From: Sphaerisporangium corydalis
Lineage (GTDB): Bacteria > Actinomycetota > Actinomycetes > Streptosporangiales > Streptosporangiaceae
Assembly (NCBI RefSeq): GCF_025506355.1
Contig: NZ_JANZYP010000079.1
Coordinates: forward strand, 1-43,930
Direction: 5' to 3'
Length of the DNA stretch: 43,930 nucleotides
Part shown: one piece after another, positions 35,563 through 43,917 of the stretch
Position numbering within the stretch: position 1 is the stretch's first letter
Layout: each line of letters starts with the position of its first letter
Program-made: the position numbers and the translations under genes
The notes under the pieces: generated by a model
The model's input: the letters and a program-made list of their open reading frames with translations, nothing else
Told to the model about the DNA's origin: nothing
Databases searched by the model: none

Positions 35563-38076
35563 TCAGAGCCGGGGGTCGACGGGCTCGGACTCCAGGGCCA
35601 GCACCGCGAACACGGCCTCGTGCACCCGCCAGAGCGGTTCGCCGCCCGCCAGCCGGGCCAGCGCCTCCAGGCCGAGCGCGTTCTCGCGCAGGGCCAGCGA
35701 CCGCTTCCTGCCGAGGAAACGGCGGCGCAGGACCCCGAGGCTCTCGGTGTAGTCGGGCCCGTAGATGATCCGCAGGTACTCGCGCCCGCGCACCTTCACG
35801 CCCGGCTGCACGCGGCCGGCCGAAGGATGCGCGGGCTTGACGACCATCCCCTCTCCCCCGGCCTCGGTGAGTGCGGTCCACCACTCGGTGGCCGCCGCCT
35901 GCGACGCCTCGGAGTCGAGCGACACGAAGACGTGCCTGGTCGGGGCGATGATGCCGGAGTCCAGCCGGCCGAGGGCCGCCAGGTGCCAGGCGTGCGGCTC
36001 CTCCGCCGCCGTCGCCCGTCCCTCCACGGCGAGGATCTGGAACGGAGCCAGCCGAATACCGTCAAGTCCCGACACCGGCCAGCAGTACCGGGCATATGCC
36101 TCGCTGAACCGGGCAGCGTTCCCGGAACGGCGCCGGGTGCGGTCAAGAATCTCGCCCACACCCATACCGCGCCCGGCCGCCGCCTCCAGCACCGCCACGG
36201 CCTCGGGCAGGGCGGCGCGCGCGGCGGCGCCCACGGCGGCGTACTGCTCGCGGATCAGGCCGCCGGCCTTGGCCGACCAGGGCAGCAATTCGGCGTCGAG
36301 CACCATCCAGTCGGTGCCGAGTTCCTCCCAGAGCCCGGCGTCCGACACCGCCGCGCCCAGCCGGGACACCAACTCGGCCATCAGCGCGGGGTCGTCGAAG
36401 AACGGGCGCCCGGTCCGGGTGTGCACGACGCCGCGGGTGCCGTCGGTGACCCCGAAGCGCGCCGCGGCGGCCTCCGGGGTGCGGGCGAGCACAGCGACGG
36501 CCCGCGAGCCCATGTGCTTCTCCTCGCACACCACCTCGGTGACACCCGCCTGGTGGAACTCCTCGAACGCCTCGGCGGGGTGCTCCAGGTACCCCTCCAG
36601 CGACGAGGTCTCCGGCGGGGCCATCGTCGGCGGCAGGTACACCAGCCACCTCGGGTCGACCGCGAACCGGCTCATGATCTCCAGGGCGGCGGCGGAGTTC
36701 TCCTCCCGGATCTTGATCTTGCCGCCGGTCTGGATCTCGACGTACCGGGTGCCCTGCACGTCGCCGATGTCGAGCAGGCCGGGGTCGCGCCCGCTGACGG
36801 GCGCGAGCGGCCGGGCGGGCTCGTACCAGACCCGCTCGGCCGGCACCGAGACCAGCTCACGCGTGGGGTAGCGCAGCGCCGTCAGCTTCCCGCCGAACAC
36901 GCAGCCGGTGTCCACGCAGATCGTGTTGTTGACCCACTCGGCCTCGGGGATGGGCGTGTGGCCGTACACGACCATCGCCCGGCCCCGGTAGTCCTTGGCC
37001 CACGGGTAGCGGACCGGCAGGCCGTACTCGTCGGTCTCGCCCGTGGTGTCCCCGTACAGGGCGAAGGAGCGCACCCGGCCGGAGGCGCGGCCGTGGTAGG
37101 CCTCCTTCAGGCCCGCGTGCGCCACGACCAGCTTGCCGTCGTCGAGCTGGTAGTGGCTGATCAGCCCGTCCATGAAGGCCCTGGCCTCCTCGCGGAAGGC
37201 CTCCGGCTCGGCCTCGAGCTGCTCCAGGGAGCGTTCGAGCCCGTGCGCGACCGTGACCTTGCGGCCGTTCAGCGCACGGACGAGCTTCTGCTCGTGGTTG
37301 CCGGACACGCACAGCGCCGTCCCGGCCGCGACCATGCCCATGACCAGCCGCAGGACGCCCGGCGAGTCCGGTCCCCTGTCGACCAGGTCGCCGACGAACA
37401 CGGCGGTCCTGCCCTCCGGATGCCCGGCGCCGACCGGTCGGCCCGCGTCGTCGCGGCGCAGCTCCCAGCCGAGCGTCCCGAGCAGGGTCTCCAGCTCGGC
37501 GCGGCAGCCGTGCACGTCGCCGATCAGGTCGAAGGGACCGGTCAGGTCACGGCGGTCGGTCCAGGCCCGCTCGTAGGTGACGGTGGCGGCGGCGATGTCG
37601 TCGCCCCTGAGCACGTGCACCCGGCGGAAGCCGTCTCTGGACATCTTGGCCAGCGACCGCCGCAGGTCCTTGCGCTGCCGGGTGATCACGTGGGCGCCGA
37701 AGTCCCGGTCGGGCCGCAGGGCGTTGCGGGCGACCGCGACCTCCTCCGGCACGTCCAGCACGATGGCGTCCACGAGCACGTCGTGGCTCTTGGCCAGCTC
37801 GATGAGCTTCTTGCGCGCCTCCCACTGGACGTTGGTGGCGTCCACGACGGTGAGCAGCCCGCGCCTGAGCCGGGTGCCGACGATGTAGTGCAGCACGTCG
37901 AAGGCGTCGGGGGTCGCCACCTGGTCGTTCTCGTCGTCGGCCACCAGGCCGCGGCAGAAGTCCGAGGAGATCACCTGGGTCGGCCGGAAGTGCTCGCGGG
38001 CGAAGGTCGACTTGCCGCTGCCCGACACCCCCACGAGCAGGACGAGCGACATCGCGGGAACGCTGATCTCAGCCAC
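35563..38076 (-). CDS. pnkp: Polynucleotide kinase-phosphatase-ligase Pnkp
   Basis: An 837-residue RNA-repair enzyme with three modules. The N-terminal 5'-kinase has the P-loop GVSGSGKST (16-24). The metallophosphoesterase shows GDVHG (186-190), GDLVDRG (229-235) and GNHE (259-262) and removes 3'/cyclic phosphates. The C-terminal adenylyltransferase/ligase has the nucleophile K520 in EEKHMGSR. Its start (GTG 38076) overlaps the hen1 stop by eight bases, so the two proteins are coupled and form the known Pnkp/Hen1 heterotetramer. ATG 38052 would shorten the N-terminus but keep the P-loop. All domains look complete. Confidence 0.95.
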   Translation of the reverse strand: MAEISVPAMSLVLLVGVSGSGKSTFAREHFRPTQVISSDFCRGLVADDENDQVATPDAFDVLHYIVGTRLRRGLLTVVDATNVQWEARKKLIELAKSHDVLVDAIVLDVPEEVAVARNALRPDRDFGAHVITRQRKDLRRSLAKMSRDGFRRVHVLRGDDIAAATVTYERAWTDRRDLTGPFDLIGDVHGCRAELETLLGTLGWELRRDDAGRPVGAGHPEGRTAVFVGDLVDRGPDSPGVLRLVMGMVAAGTALCVSGNHEQKLVRALNGRKVTVAHGLERSLEQLEAEPEAFREEARAFMDGLISHYQLDDGKLVVAHAGLKEAYHGRASGRVRSFALYGDTTGETDEYGLPVRYPWAKDYRGRAMVVYGHTPIPEAEWVNNTICVDTGCVFGGKLTALRYPTRELVSVPAERVWYEPARPLAPVSGRDPGLLDIGDVQGTRYVEIQTGGKIKIREENSAAALEIMSRFAVDPRWLVYLPPTMAPPETSSLEGYLEHPAEAFEEFHQAGVTEVVCEEKHMGSRAVAVLARTPEAAAARFGVTDGTRGVVHTRTGRPFFDDPALMAELVSRLGAAVSDAGLWEELGTDWMVLDAELLPWSAKAGGLIREQYAAVGAAARAALPEAVAVLEAAAGRGMGVGEILDRTRRRSGNAARFSEAYARYCWPVSGLDGIRLAPFQILAVEGRATAAEEPHAWHLAALGRLDSGIIAPTRHVFVSLDSEASQAAATEWWTALTEAGGEGMVVKPAHPSAGRVQPGVKVRGREYLRIIYGPDYTESLGVLRRRFLGRKRSLALRENALGLEALARLAGGEPLWRVHEAVFAVLALESEPVDPRL

Positions 38077-39583
38077 GGCTGAACACCCCCATCTGGGTCG
38101 GCGGCCCCACCTCGGGATCGTCCCCGCCGACCGGACGGTACCTGACGCGGTAGCCGTACTCCCTGCAGACGCCCTCGGCCCACGCGGTGAACTCCGCGCG
38201 GGTCCACTCGAACCGGTGGTCGGGGTGGCGCATGCCGGTCAGGAACTCGTAGCGGACGTTGTACTCGCTGTTGGGGGTGGTCACGATGACGACGCGCGGC
38301 CCCGCGGTGCCGAAGACCACCCGTTCGAGCGCGGGCAGCCGGGGCGGGTCGACGTGCTCCACGACCTCCATGAGGACCGCCGCGTCGTACCCGGCGAACC
38401 GGTCGTCGGTGTAGGTCAGCGCGCCCTGGAACAGGTCCAGCCGGGCGCGGCGGGCCTCGGGCATCCGGTCGAGCTTGAGCCGGCGCGCGGCCATCGTCAG
38501 CGCCCGCGACGAGACGTCCACGCCGGTGACCTTGGCGAACTCCGGGTGCGTGAGCAGTTCGCCGACGAGCTGGCCGGAGCCGCAGCCGAGGTCGATGACG
38601 GTACGCGCGCCCTCCTCGGCGAGCGTCGCGACGACCGCGTCCCGCCGCAACCGGGCGAGCGGCGTCCGCACGGTCACGGTCTCCTCGGCGGGCGTGCCCT
38701 CGTCCGGCGCGGGCTCCCCTGGTACGGACTCCGCGGGTACGGTTCCTTCGGGAGCGGTTTCTTCGGGCACGGCCTCCTCGGTGTGCGTGCCTTCGGCGGG
38801 CGCGGACTCCTCTTCGGTCGGGGGCGCCAGGTCCTCCTCGACGTCGTCGCCCAGTTCCGCCAGGCGGGCGAAGGCCGTGCTGGTCAGGCCCCTGCGGCGG
38901 CCGAGGTAGCGGCGGGTGATCCGCCCGCGCTCGGGGTGGGACGCCAGCCAGCCCTCCCCCGCGCGGATCAGCTTGTCCACCTCGTCGGGGGCCATCCAGT
39001 AGTGCTTGGCGTCGTCCAGCACCGGAAGCATGACGTACAGGTGGTTCAGCGCGTCGGCCAGCCGCACCGGGCCGCGCAGCACGAGCCGCACGTACCTGGA
39101 GTCGCCCCACTCGGGGAAGCCCTCGTCGAGCGGCAGGGCCCGCGCCTCCACCTGCCAGCCGAGCGGCTCGAACAGCAGGTGCGCCAGCTCGGGACCGCCC
39201 CGGCAGGGCAGCGCTGGCACGGTGATCTCCAGGTCGATCGGCCCGGCCGCCAGCTCGGGCCTGGCCTGGCAGACGCCCGCGCGGGCGGTGCGGAAGACGT
39301 CGGCGAGCGCGACGGCCATCATCGAGGACGCGGCGTACGGGCGGTCGTTGACGTACTGGCCCAGGCTGAAGTCGGGCGAGGACGCGCCGCGCGAGCGGAC
39401 CAGCCGGATCGGGTCCACCTCCAGCAGGAGCGCGGCCGTGCAGCGTTCGGCGCCGGCCTCGGGGTAGAGGACCCGTGCGACGCCGAACGACTGGTCGAAC
39501 CGCTGGACCCGGTCCGGATGCTTGTGCAGCAGGAAGCCGAGATCGGTGGCCGGACGCGTGGTCGTGGAGATGGTCAGGAGCAC
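38069..39583 (-). CDS. hen1: 3'-terminal RNA 2'-O-methyltransferase Hen1
   Basis: A 504-residue partner of Pnkp. The N-terminal domain (1-245) activates the Pnkp ligase. The C-terminal methyltransferase adds a 2'-O-methyl group at the 3' end of the cleaved RNA, which blocks re-cutting at the repaired site. The SAM motif is DLGCGSGQ (331-338), and the metal-binding set is E406, E409, H410 and H456. Between the domains is a Pro/Glu/Thr-rich acidic linker (246-304) longer than I would expect. The start GTG 39583 has no clear ribosome site. A TATAGG box about 20 bases upstream could be a -10 element for a near-leaderless mRNA. Confidence 0.93.
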   Translation of the reverse strand: MLLTISTTTRPATDLGFLLHKHPDRVQRFDQSFGVARVLYPEAGAERCTAALLLEVDPIRLVRSRGASSPDFSLGQYVNDRPYAASSMMAVALADVFRTARAGVCQARPELAAGPIDLEITVPALPCRGGPELAHLLFEPLGWQVEARALPLDEGFPEWGDSRYVRLVLRGPVRLADALNHLYVMLPVLDDAKHYWMAPDEVDKLIRAGEGWLASHPERGRITRRYLGRRRGLTSTAFARLAELGDDVEEDLAPPTEEESAPAEGTHTEEAVPEETAPEGTVPAESVPGEPAPDEGTPAEETVTVRTPLARLRRDAVVATLAEEGARTVIDLGCGSGQLVGELLTHPEFAKVTGVDVSSRALTMAARRLKLDRMPEARRARLDLFQGALTYTDDRFAGYDAAVLMEVVEHVDPPRLPALERVVFGTAGPRVVIVTTPNSEYNVRYEFLTGMRHPDHRFEWTRAEFTAWAEGVCREYGYRVRYRPVGGDDPEVGPPTQMGVFSRG

Positions 39584-39688
39584 ATCGCCCGATTTTTCCC
39601 TATAGCGATCGACCGGGCCACCGCTTTGCCAGGCGCCCGTACAACGCCACGCGCCGCGCGCCCGTACGACGCGCGGCGGGACGGCCGC

Positions 39689-40612
39689 TCAGACGTGCGG
39701 CAGGATCTCGGCGGCGATCAGCTCAAGATGGTCGATGTCCGCCATGTCGAGCACCTGGAGGTACATGCGCTCGCTGCCGGCCTCGGCGAAGGAGCCGATC
39801 TTGTCAACGACCTCCTCCGGGGTTCCCGCCAGGCCGTTCTCGCGCAGCTCGGAGACCTCGCGGCCGATCGCCGACGCCCGGCGGGCCAGCTCGGCCTCGT
39901 CGGCGCCGACGCACACGACCTGCGCCGCGGAGTAGATCATCGAACGTCCGCCGGCCACCTCACAGGCCTCCCTGACCCGGCCGAAGGCGGCCGAGGTGTC
40001 GTCCAGGCCGCCGAACGGCACGTTGAACTCGTCGGCGAACTTGGCGGCGATGCGGGGGGTCCGCTTGGCGCCGGTCCCACCGATGATCACCGGCGGGCAC
40101 GGCTCCTGGGCGGGCTTGGGCAGCGCCGGGGAGTCGGCGAGCCGGTAGTAGGCGCCCTCGAAGGAGTACGTCTCGCCGGGCTTGGTGGTCCACAGCCCGG
40201 TGATGATCTCCAACTGCTCCTCGAAGCGGGCGAAACGCTCACCGAGCGGCGGGAACGGGATGCCATAGGCCTTGTGCTCGGCGTCGAACCAGCCGGTGCC
40301 GAACCCGAACTCGACCCGGCCGCCGCTCATCTGGTCCACCTGCGCCACGCTGATCGCCAGCGGGCCCGGCAGCCGGAAGGTGGCGGCGGTGACCAGCGTG
40401 CCGAGCCGGATCGTCTCGGTCTCGCGGGCGATCGCGCCCAGCGTCACCCAGGAGTCGGTCGGGCCCGGCGCCGGGTCGCCGTCGCCCATGCGCAGGTAGT
40501 GGTCAGAACGGAAGAACGCGTCGAACCCGAGCCGCTCGGCGGCCTGTGCCACGCGAAGCTGGTCCTCGTAACCGGCCCCCTGCTGGGGTTCAGTGAAGAT
40601 CCTTAATTTCAT
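39689..40612 (-). CDS. LLM-class F420-dependent oxidoreductase
   Basis: A 307-residue TIM-barrel oxidoreductase of the luciferase-like class. MKLRIFTEPQQG opens the barrel, FFRSDHYL matches the cofactor-binding segment, and EFGFGTGWFDAEHKAYGI and PVIIGGTGAKRT are family motifs. Relatives use F420 in actinobacteria to oxidise or reduce secondary metabolites or xenobiotics. The start ATG 40612 gives the family N-terminus. It is divergent from the ATP-dependent ligase gene, 85 bases away. The substrate is unknown. Confidence 0.88.
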   Translation of the reverse strand: MKLRIFTEPQQGAGYEDQLRVAQAAERLGFDAFFRSDHYLRMGDGDPAPGPTDSWVTLGAIARETETIRLGTLVTAATFRLPGPLAISVAQVDQMSGGRVEFGFGTGWFDAEHKAYGIPFPPLGERFARFEEQLEIITGLWTTKPGETYSFEGAYYRLADSPALPKPAQEPCPPVIIGGTGAKRTPRIAAKFADEFNVPFGGLDDTSAAFGRVREACEVAGGRSMIYSAAQVVCVGADEAELARRASAIGREVSELRENGLAGTPEEVVDKIGSFAEAGSERMYLQVLDMADIDHLELIAAEILPHV

Positions 40613-40697
40613 GGGCCCATTATCCCGGTTGTTCGGGTGGATCTTTGGGGCGGCATAGGGGTTCGTACAGATCTCCGCAGCGGGTAAGAAAGCGCCC

Positions 40698-41690
40698 ATG
40701 GGGGGATTTCCTGCCTACATGCCGATGCTCGCCCAGCTCGGGCCGCTCCCGCCGCCGGGCGAGGAGGACGCGTGGGGCCACGAGATGAAGTGGGACGGCG
40801 TGCGCGCGCTCGCGTACGCCGAGGACGCCGCGCTCAGGCTCATCTCCCGCACCGGCAAGGAGATCACCGTCGCCTACCCCGAGCTGCACGCGCTGGCCGG
40901 CGCCGTCGGCGGCCACGACGTCGTGCTCGACGGGGAGATCGTCGCCTTCGACGAGGCCGGGCGCCCGAGCTTCTCGGCCCTGCAGCCGCGCATGCACCAG
41001 CGGCGCGAGGAGCGCGTCAGGAAGCTGGCCCAGGCGATCCCGGTGACGTTCATGCTCTTCGACGTCCTGCACGTCGGCACCGAGTCCCTGGTCGGCCTCC
41101 CGTACGCCGAGCGCAGGGACTTCCTGGAGAACATCGTCACGCCCGGGACCCGCTGGCAGGTGCCGGCCTGGTTCCGTGACGACGGCGCGCAGGCGCTGGA
41201 GCTGAGCCGGCGGCTCGGCATGGAGGGCATCGTCTCCAAGCGCCTCCAGTCGCCGTACCGGCCCGGCAGGAGGTCGCCGGAATGGACCAAGGTCAAGAAC
41301 TTCCGGGCGCAGGAGGTCGTGATCGGGGGCTGGACGCCGGGCCAGGGCCGCCGGTCGGCGACGTTCGGCTCACTGCTGGTAGGCGTGCACGAGGGTGATC
41401 GGCTGGTCTACGCCGGGAACGTCGGCACGGGATTCACCGAGGAGACGCTGCACGCGCTGGCCGGGATCCTCGCGCCGCTCACCCGGCCCACGCCGCCGTT
41501 CGACGGGCCGGTGCCGCGCGAGCAGTCCAGGGGCGCCCGCTGGGTGGACCCGGTGCTGGCCGGCGAGGTCCAGTACGCGGAGTGGACCCACGAGGGCATG
41601 CTCCGCCACCCGTCCTGGCGCGGCCTGCGCGACGACAAGGACCCGAGGGACATCTCCCGCGAACCCGACCCCCCGCCCCCGGCGGCCTGA
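40698..41690 (+). CDS. ATP-dependent DNA ligase (LigD ligase-domain type)
   Basis: A 330-residue ligase with a nucleotidyltransferase and an OB domain. The adenylated lysine is K31 in EMKWDGVRAL (motif I). Later motifs are GEIVAFD, EGIVSKRL (motif IV) and WTKVK (motif V). The OB domain contains VIGGWTPGQGRRSATFGSLLVG. It lacks polymerase and phosphoesterase domains, so it fits split LigD or LigC-type ligases in actinobacteria. The start ATG 40698 is chosen by position; MPML follows. It may seal breaks prepared by the polymerase domain at 3867-4877, which is inference. Confidence 0.92.
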   Translation: MGGFPAYMPMLAQLGPLPPPGEEDAWGHEMKWDGVRALAYAEDAALRLISRTGKEITVAYPELHALAGAVGGHDVVLDGEIVAFDEAGRPSFSALQPRMHQRREERVRKLAQAIPVTFMLFDVLHVGTESLVGLPYAERRDFLENIVTPGTRWQVPAWFRDDGAQALELSRRLGMEGIVSKRLQSPYRPGRRSPEWTKVKNFRAQEVVIGGWTPGQGRRSATFGSLLVGVHEGDRLVYAGNVGTGFTEETLHALAGILAPLTRPTPPFDGPVPREQSRGARWVDPVLAGEVQYAEWTHEGMLRHPSWRGLRDDKDPRDISREPDPPPPAA

Positions 41691-41757
41691 CCCGGCGGCC
41701 GTACCTGTCGGCGGCTGGGGGCGGGCCCACGGGCTGGGTCACTCTCCGGACCGGCCC

Positions 41758-41955
41758 TCACGCCCGATGATGCGCCCCCTCCACCGGCAGGGAGACCAGC
41801 TCGACAAGCTCCTCTAGATCAACATATTTCGTGACTTCGGCCACCGAACGGCAGTAGGCCACCGTGACGCCGTACTGACGCACCCGCAGCATTGTCCGCC
41901 CGTCGAGCCTGATCGGCTCCACTTCGTACCCGTTGCCACCCACCCATCGCGACAT
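41758..41955 (-). CDS. Conserved hypothetical protein, 65 aa
   Basis: A small protein starting at ATG 41955. It has two beta-like stretches (YEVEPIRLDGRTMLRVRQYG) and a C-terminal helix (VAEVTKYVDLEELVELVSLP). There is no signal peptide or membrane segment. I recall similar short proteins in related actinobacteria without a known role. No good Shine-Dalgarno site precedes it. Confidence 0.6.
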   Translation of the reverse strand: MSRWVGGNGYEVEPIRLDGRTMLRVRQYGVTVAYCRSVAEVTKYVDLEELVELVSLPVEGAHHRA

Positions 41956-42058
41956 GCCGGAAGGATAAGAAACCGCACGTCAAAGGCATGCAAACCCCTA
42001 AAACCAGCCCTTGAACCGACCGTGTCGGGACTCGATGTCCGGACCACGAGCGCAGGTG

Positions 42059-42907
42059 CTACACACGGTGGCGCATGCGGCCGTCCGAGGCGGGGGCGAG
42101 CTCGGTCAGCGTGCGGAGCGCCTCCTGGGAAGCGCTTCCCAACTCGGGCTGACCGGCGAAGATACGCAGCCCGGGCGCGCTGTCGATGCCGAAGGTCTCG
42201 TGCCAGAGCGTCACGTCGCCCACCTCCGGGTGGTGCAGGCGCACGATGTTGTGGGTCTTGGCCCGCACCTCGTGGCGGGCCCACACCTCGCGGAAGAACT
42301 CGCTCTGGAGCGAGAGCTCCTCCACCAGCTCGAGCAGAAGAGGATCGCCGCTGTCCACCCCCGCCACGGCACGCAGGTGGGCCACCTTGGCGACGGCCTC
42401 GTGCTCCCAGTCCCGGTAGAACAGGCGCGCCTCGGGGTTGAGAAAGGTCAGGCGCAGCAGGTTGTCGTTGTACTCCAGCCCGTCGAACAGGGCGGCGAAG
42501 ACCGGGTTGCAGGCGAGCACGTCCAGCCTGTGGTTCACCACGAAGGCCACGACGTCGTCCCACCTGTCGAGGAGCTTCATGATGCTGGGATTGACCTCCT
42601 CGGACGGCCCGCGGACCACGACCTCGCACGCCCGGGGGTGCGCGAGCCGGTAAAGGTGCACGGTGGCCTCGTGGTCGAGCCGGAAGGCGTGCGCCAGCGC
42701 GCTCAGCACCTGGTCCGACGGGCGGCGCTCCCTGCCCTGCTCCAGCCGGACGTAGTAGTCGGTGCTGACCCCGGCCAGCATGGCGACCTCTTCACGGCGC
42801 AGCCCCGGCGTCCGCCTGCGTCCAGAGGGCGCCAGACCCACCTGATCAACGGTCGTGACCTGGCGCCGAGCACGAAGGAACTCCCCCAGAGGCCCTCTGG
42901 CGTCCAT
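42059..42907 (-). CDS. XRE-family regulator with MmyB-like ligand-binding domain
   Basis: A 282-residue regulator. It begins LGEFLRARRQ and has a helix-turn-helix near residues 33-60 (PGLRREEVAMLAGVSTDYYVRLEQGRE). The MmyB-like domain follows, containing VVNHRLDVLACNPVFAALF and VKTHNIVRLHHPEVGDVTLWHETF-type segments. Such proteins commonly repress a neighbouring oxidoreductase, but none is adjacent here. The start is ATG 42907. Upstream lies a run of G-tracts on the coding strand (42949-43006). Confidence 0.88.
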   Translation of the reverse strand: MDARGPLGEFLRARRQVTTVDQVGLAPSGRRRTPGLRREEVAMLAGVSTDYYVRLEQGRERRPSDQVLSALAHAFRLDHEATVHLYRLAHPRACEVVVRGPSEEVNPSIMKLLDRWDDVVAFVVNHRLDVLACNPVFAALFDGLEYNDNLLRLTFLNPEARLFYRDWEHEAVAKVAHLRAVAGVDSGDPLLLELVEELSLQSEFFREVWARHEVRAKTHNIVRLHHPEVGDVTLWHETFGIDSAPGLRIFAGQPELGSASQEALRTLTELAPASDGRMRHRV

Positions 42908-42948
42908 ACCCTAAAACTACGACACTTCGCCCACACAAAAAGTAGCCA

Positions 42949-43006
42949 CCCCACACCCCCCCAAACCCCCCATTTCTCCCCCAAACCTCCCCCAAGCCGA
43001 CCCCCC
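42949..43006 (-). other. G-tract run (possible G-quadruplex) upstream of the MmyB-type gene
   Basis: On the minus strand six tracts of four to seven G lie at 43006-43001, 42993-42989, 42982-42978, 42971-42966, 42962-42956 and 42952-42949. The loops are 3-7 bases. It lies 42-100 bases before the start of the regulator gene, so it would be in its promoter or leader. Confidence 0.6.
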
Positions 43007-43143
43007 TCGTCACCAACCCCATCGACAAGAGATGCACTCAGGGGACCGATCCCCCACCATTCGGACGACCATCACTCTACGTATTCACACGGCCACGAAG
43101 ATTCGTCAAAGACCAGCGTGCGAGGCCGTCGTAGAGTGAGAAT

Positions 43144-43377
43144 ATGGCCATGCTGACCGTACAGATCGACGCCAAAGCCGAGAAGGCGCTGGCCGAACTG
43201 ACCGCCGACGGAAGGTCCGCAAACGACGTCGTACGTGAGGCGCTTCTGATCTCCAACCACCTCCGCCGCATGGAACTGGCCAGAACCGAGGCCCAGGAAC
43301 TCGCCAACGACCTGGAGGACCTCGCAGAAATCCGCGCGATCCGCCAGGATTTCGGCGTCACGCCAGGTCCCGGCTGA
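43144..43377 (+). CDS. Ribbon-helix-helix (CopG/Arc-like) small protein
   Basis: A 77-residue protein. It begins MAMLTVQIDAKAEKALAELTADGRSANDVVREALL, a short basic strand followed by two helices, as in ribbon-helix-helix DNA-binding proteins. The remaining acidic helix (MELARTEAQELANDLEDLAEIR) could bind a partner. The start is ATG 43144; ATG 43150 is an alternative. The next gene starts four bases after its stop. It looks like an antitoxin, but no toxin such as a PIN or ParE protein is recognised beside it. Confidence 0.65.
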   Translation: MAMLTVQIDAKAEKALAELTADGRSANDVVREALLISNHLRRMELARTEAQELANDLEDLAEIRAIRQDFGVTPGPG

Positions 43378-43381
43378 CCCC

Positions 43382-43591
43382 ATGCCCTCCCTGAAGGAGC
43401 GGGTCTCGAACACCGAGACCGGCATCGCCGAGATCAAAGACGACGTCAGTGCTCTCAGGGCAGAACAGTCCGCGCTCGATAGGAAGCTCGACCACGTCGT
43501 CACGGACATCGGGGACCTCAGTGCCGGCCATATCGAGATCCGCGACCTCCTCGCACGCGTAGTGGCACGCCTGGAAGGCACCGCCTCCTAG
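43382..43591 (+). CDS. Coiled-coil small protein paired with the RHH gene
   Basis: A 69-residue protein, largely alpha-helical with heptad-like spacing (VSNTETGIAEIKDDVSALRAEQSALDRKLDHVVTDIGDLSAGHIEIRDLLARVVARLE). It has no cysteine, membrane segment or known catalytic motif. The start ATG 43382 lies four bases after the RHH stop, so the two are co-translated. It may be a partner that oligomerises with the RHH protein. Its function is unknown to me. Confidence 0.55.
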   Translation: MPSLKERVSNTETGIAEIKDDVSALRAEQSALDRKLDHVVTDIGDLSAGHIEIRDLLARVVARLEGTAS

Positions 43592-43626
43592 CGGCTCAGG
43601 ATCCGGTGAGACGCCTCCAACGTGGC

Positions 43627-43917
43627 TCAGGAGCCCGTGGCGTAGCGGATTTGGTGGGCGATCTCGTCTTGTACGGCGAGTTGCATGACCAGGGCCACGA
43701 CGTCACCTCTGGCGAAACTCGGCACCAGGCCCGCCGCGCGTTCGGCGTCCGACAACGAGACGTACCTGGTGGCCCACCACCCGCCCGGGGTCCCGTCCAC
43801 CCGCCTGACCCGGGTGATCCGCCACGCCGGATACGTCTGGTTGAGCGCGACAAGCTGCAACTCCACCAACCCCTCCACCTCACCCGCAACCCCACCACCC
43901 CCGCCCCGGCCCCCCAC
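43627..43917 (-). CDS. Hypothetical protein, N-terminus uncertain at window edge
   Basis: A frame of 96 residues from GTG 43917 remains open to the window edge, so the start may lie beyond. The body reads LNQTYPAWRITRVRRVDGTPGGWWATRYVSLSDAERAAGLVPSFARGDVVALVMQLAVQDEIAHQ, which looks like a compact soluble domain. The first 15 or so residues are Gly-rich from a C-tract and are probably not native; a GTG just inside may be the true start. I recognise no family. It is convergent with the coiled-coil gene. Confidence 0.5.
   Translation of the reverse strand: MGGRGGGGGVAGEVEGLVELQLVALNQTYPAWRITRVRRVDGTPGGWWATRYVSLSDAERAAGLVPSFARGDVVALVMQLAVQDEIAHQIRYATGS

Noticed and set aside
35620-40606. Two long plus-strand frames (about 820 and 864 codons)
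   Set aside because: They lie opposite pnkp, hen1 and the LLM gene; they have Val/Gly/Leu/His-biased composition and no motifs.
41700-42058. Possible tRNA near the ligase and MmyB-type genes
   Set aside because: No acceptor stem, anticodon arm or T-loop consensus could be paired.
43144-43591. Classical type II toxin-antitoxin system
   Set aside because: The RHH partner is a plausible antitoxin, but the second gene has no PIN, ParE, MazF or HicA features.
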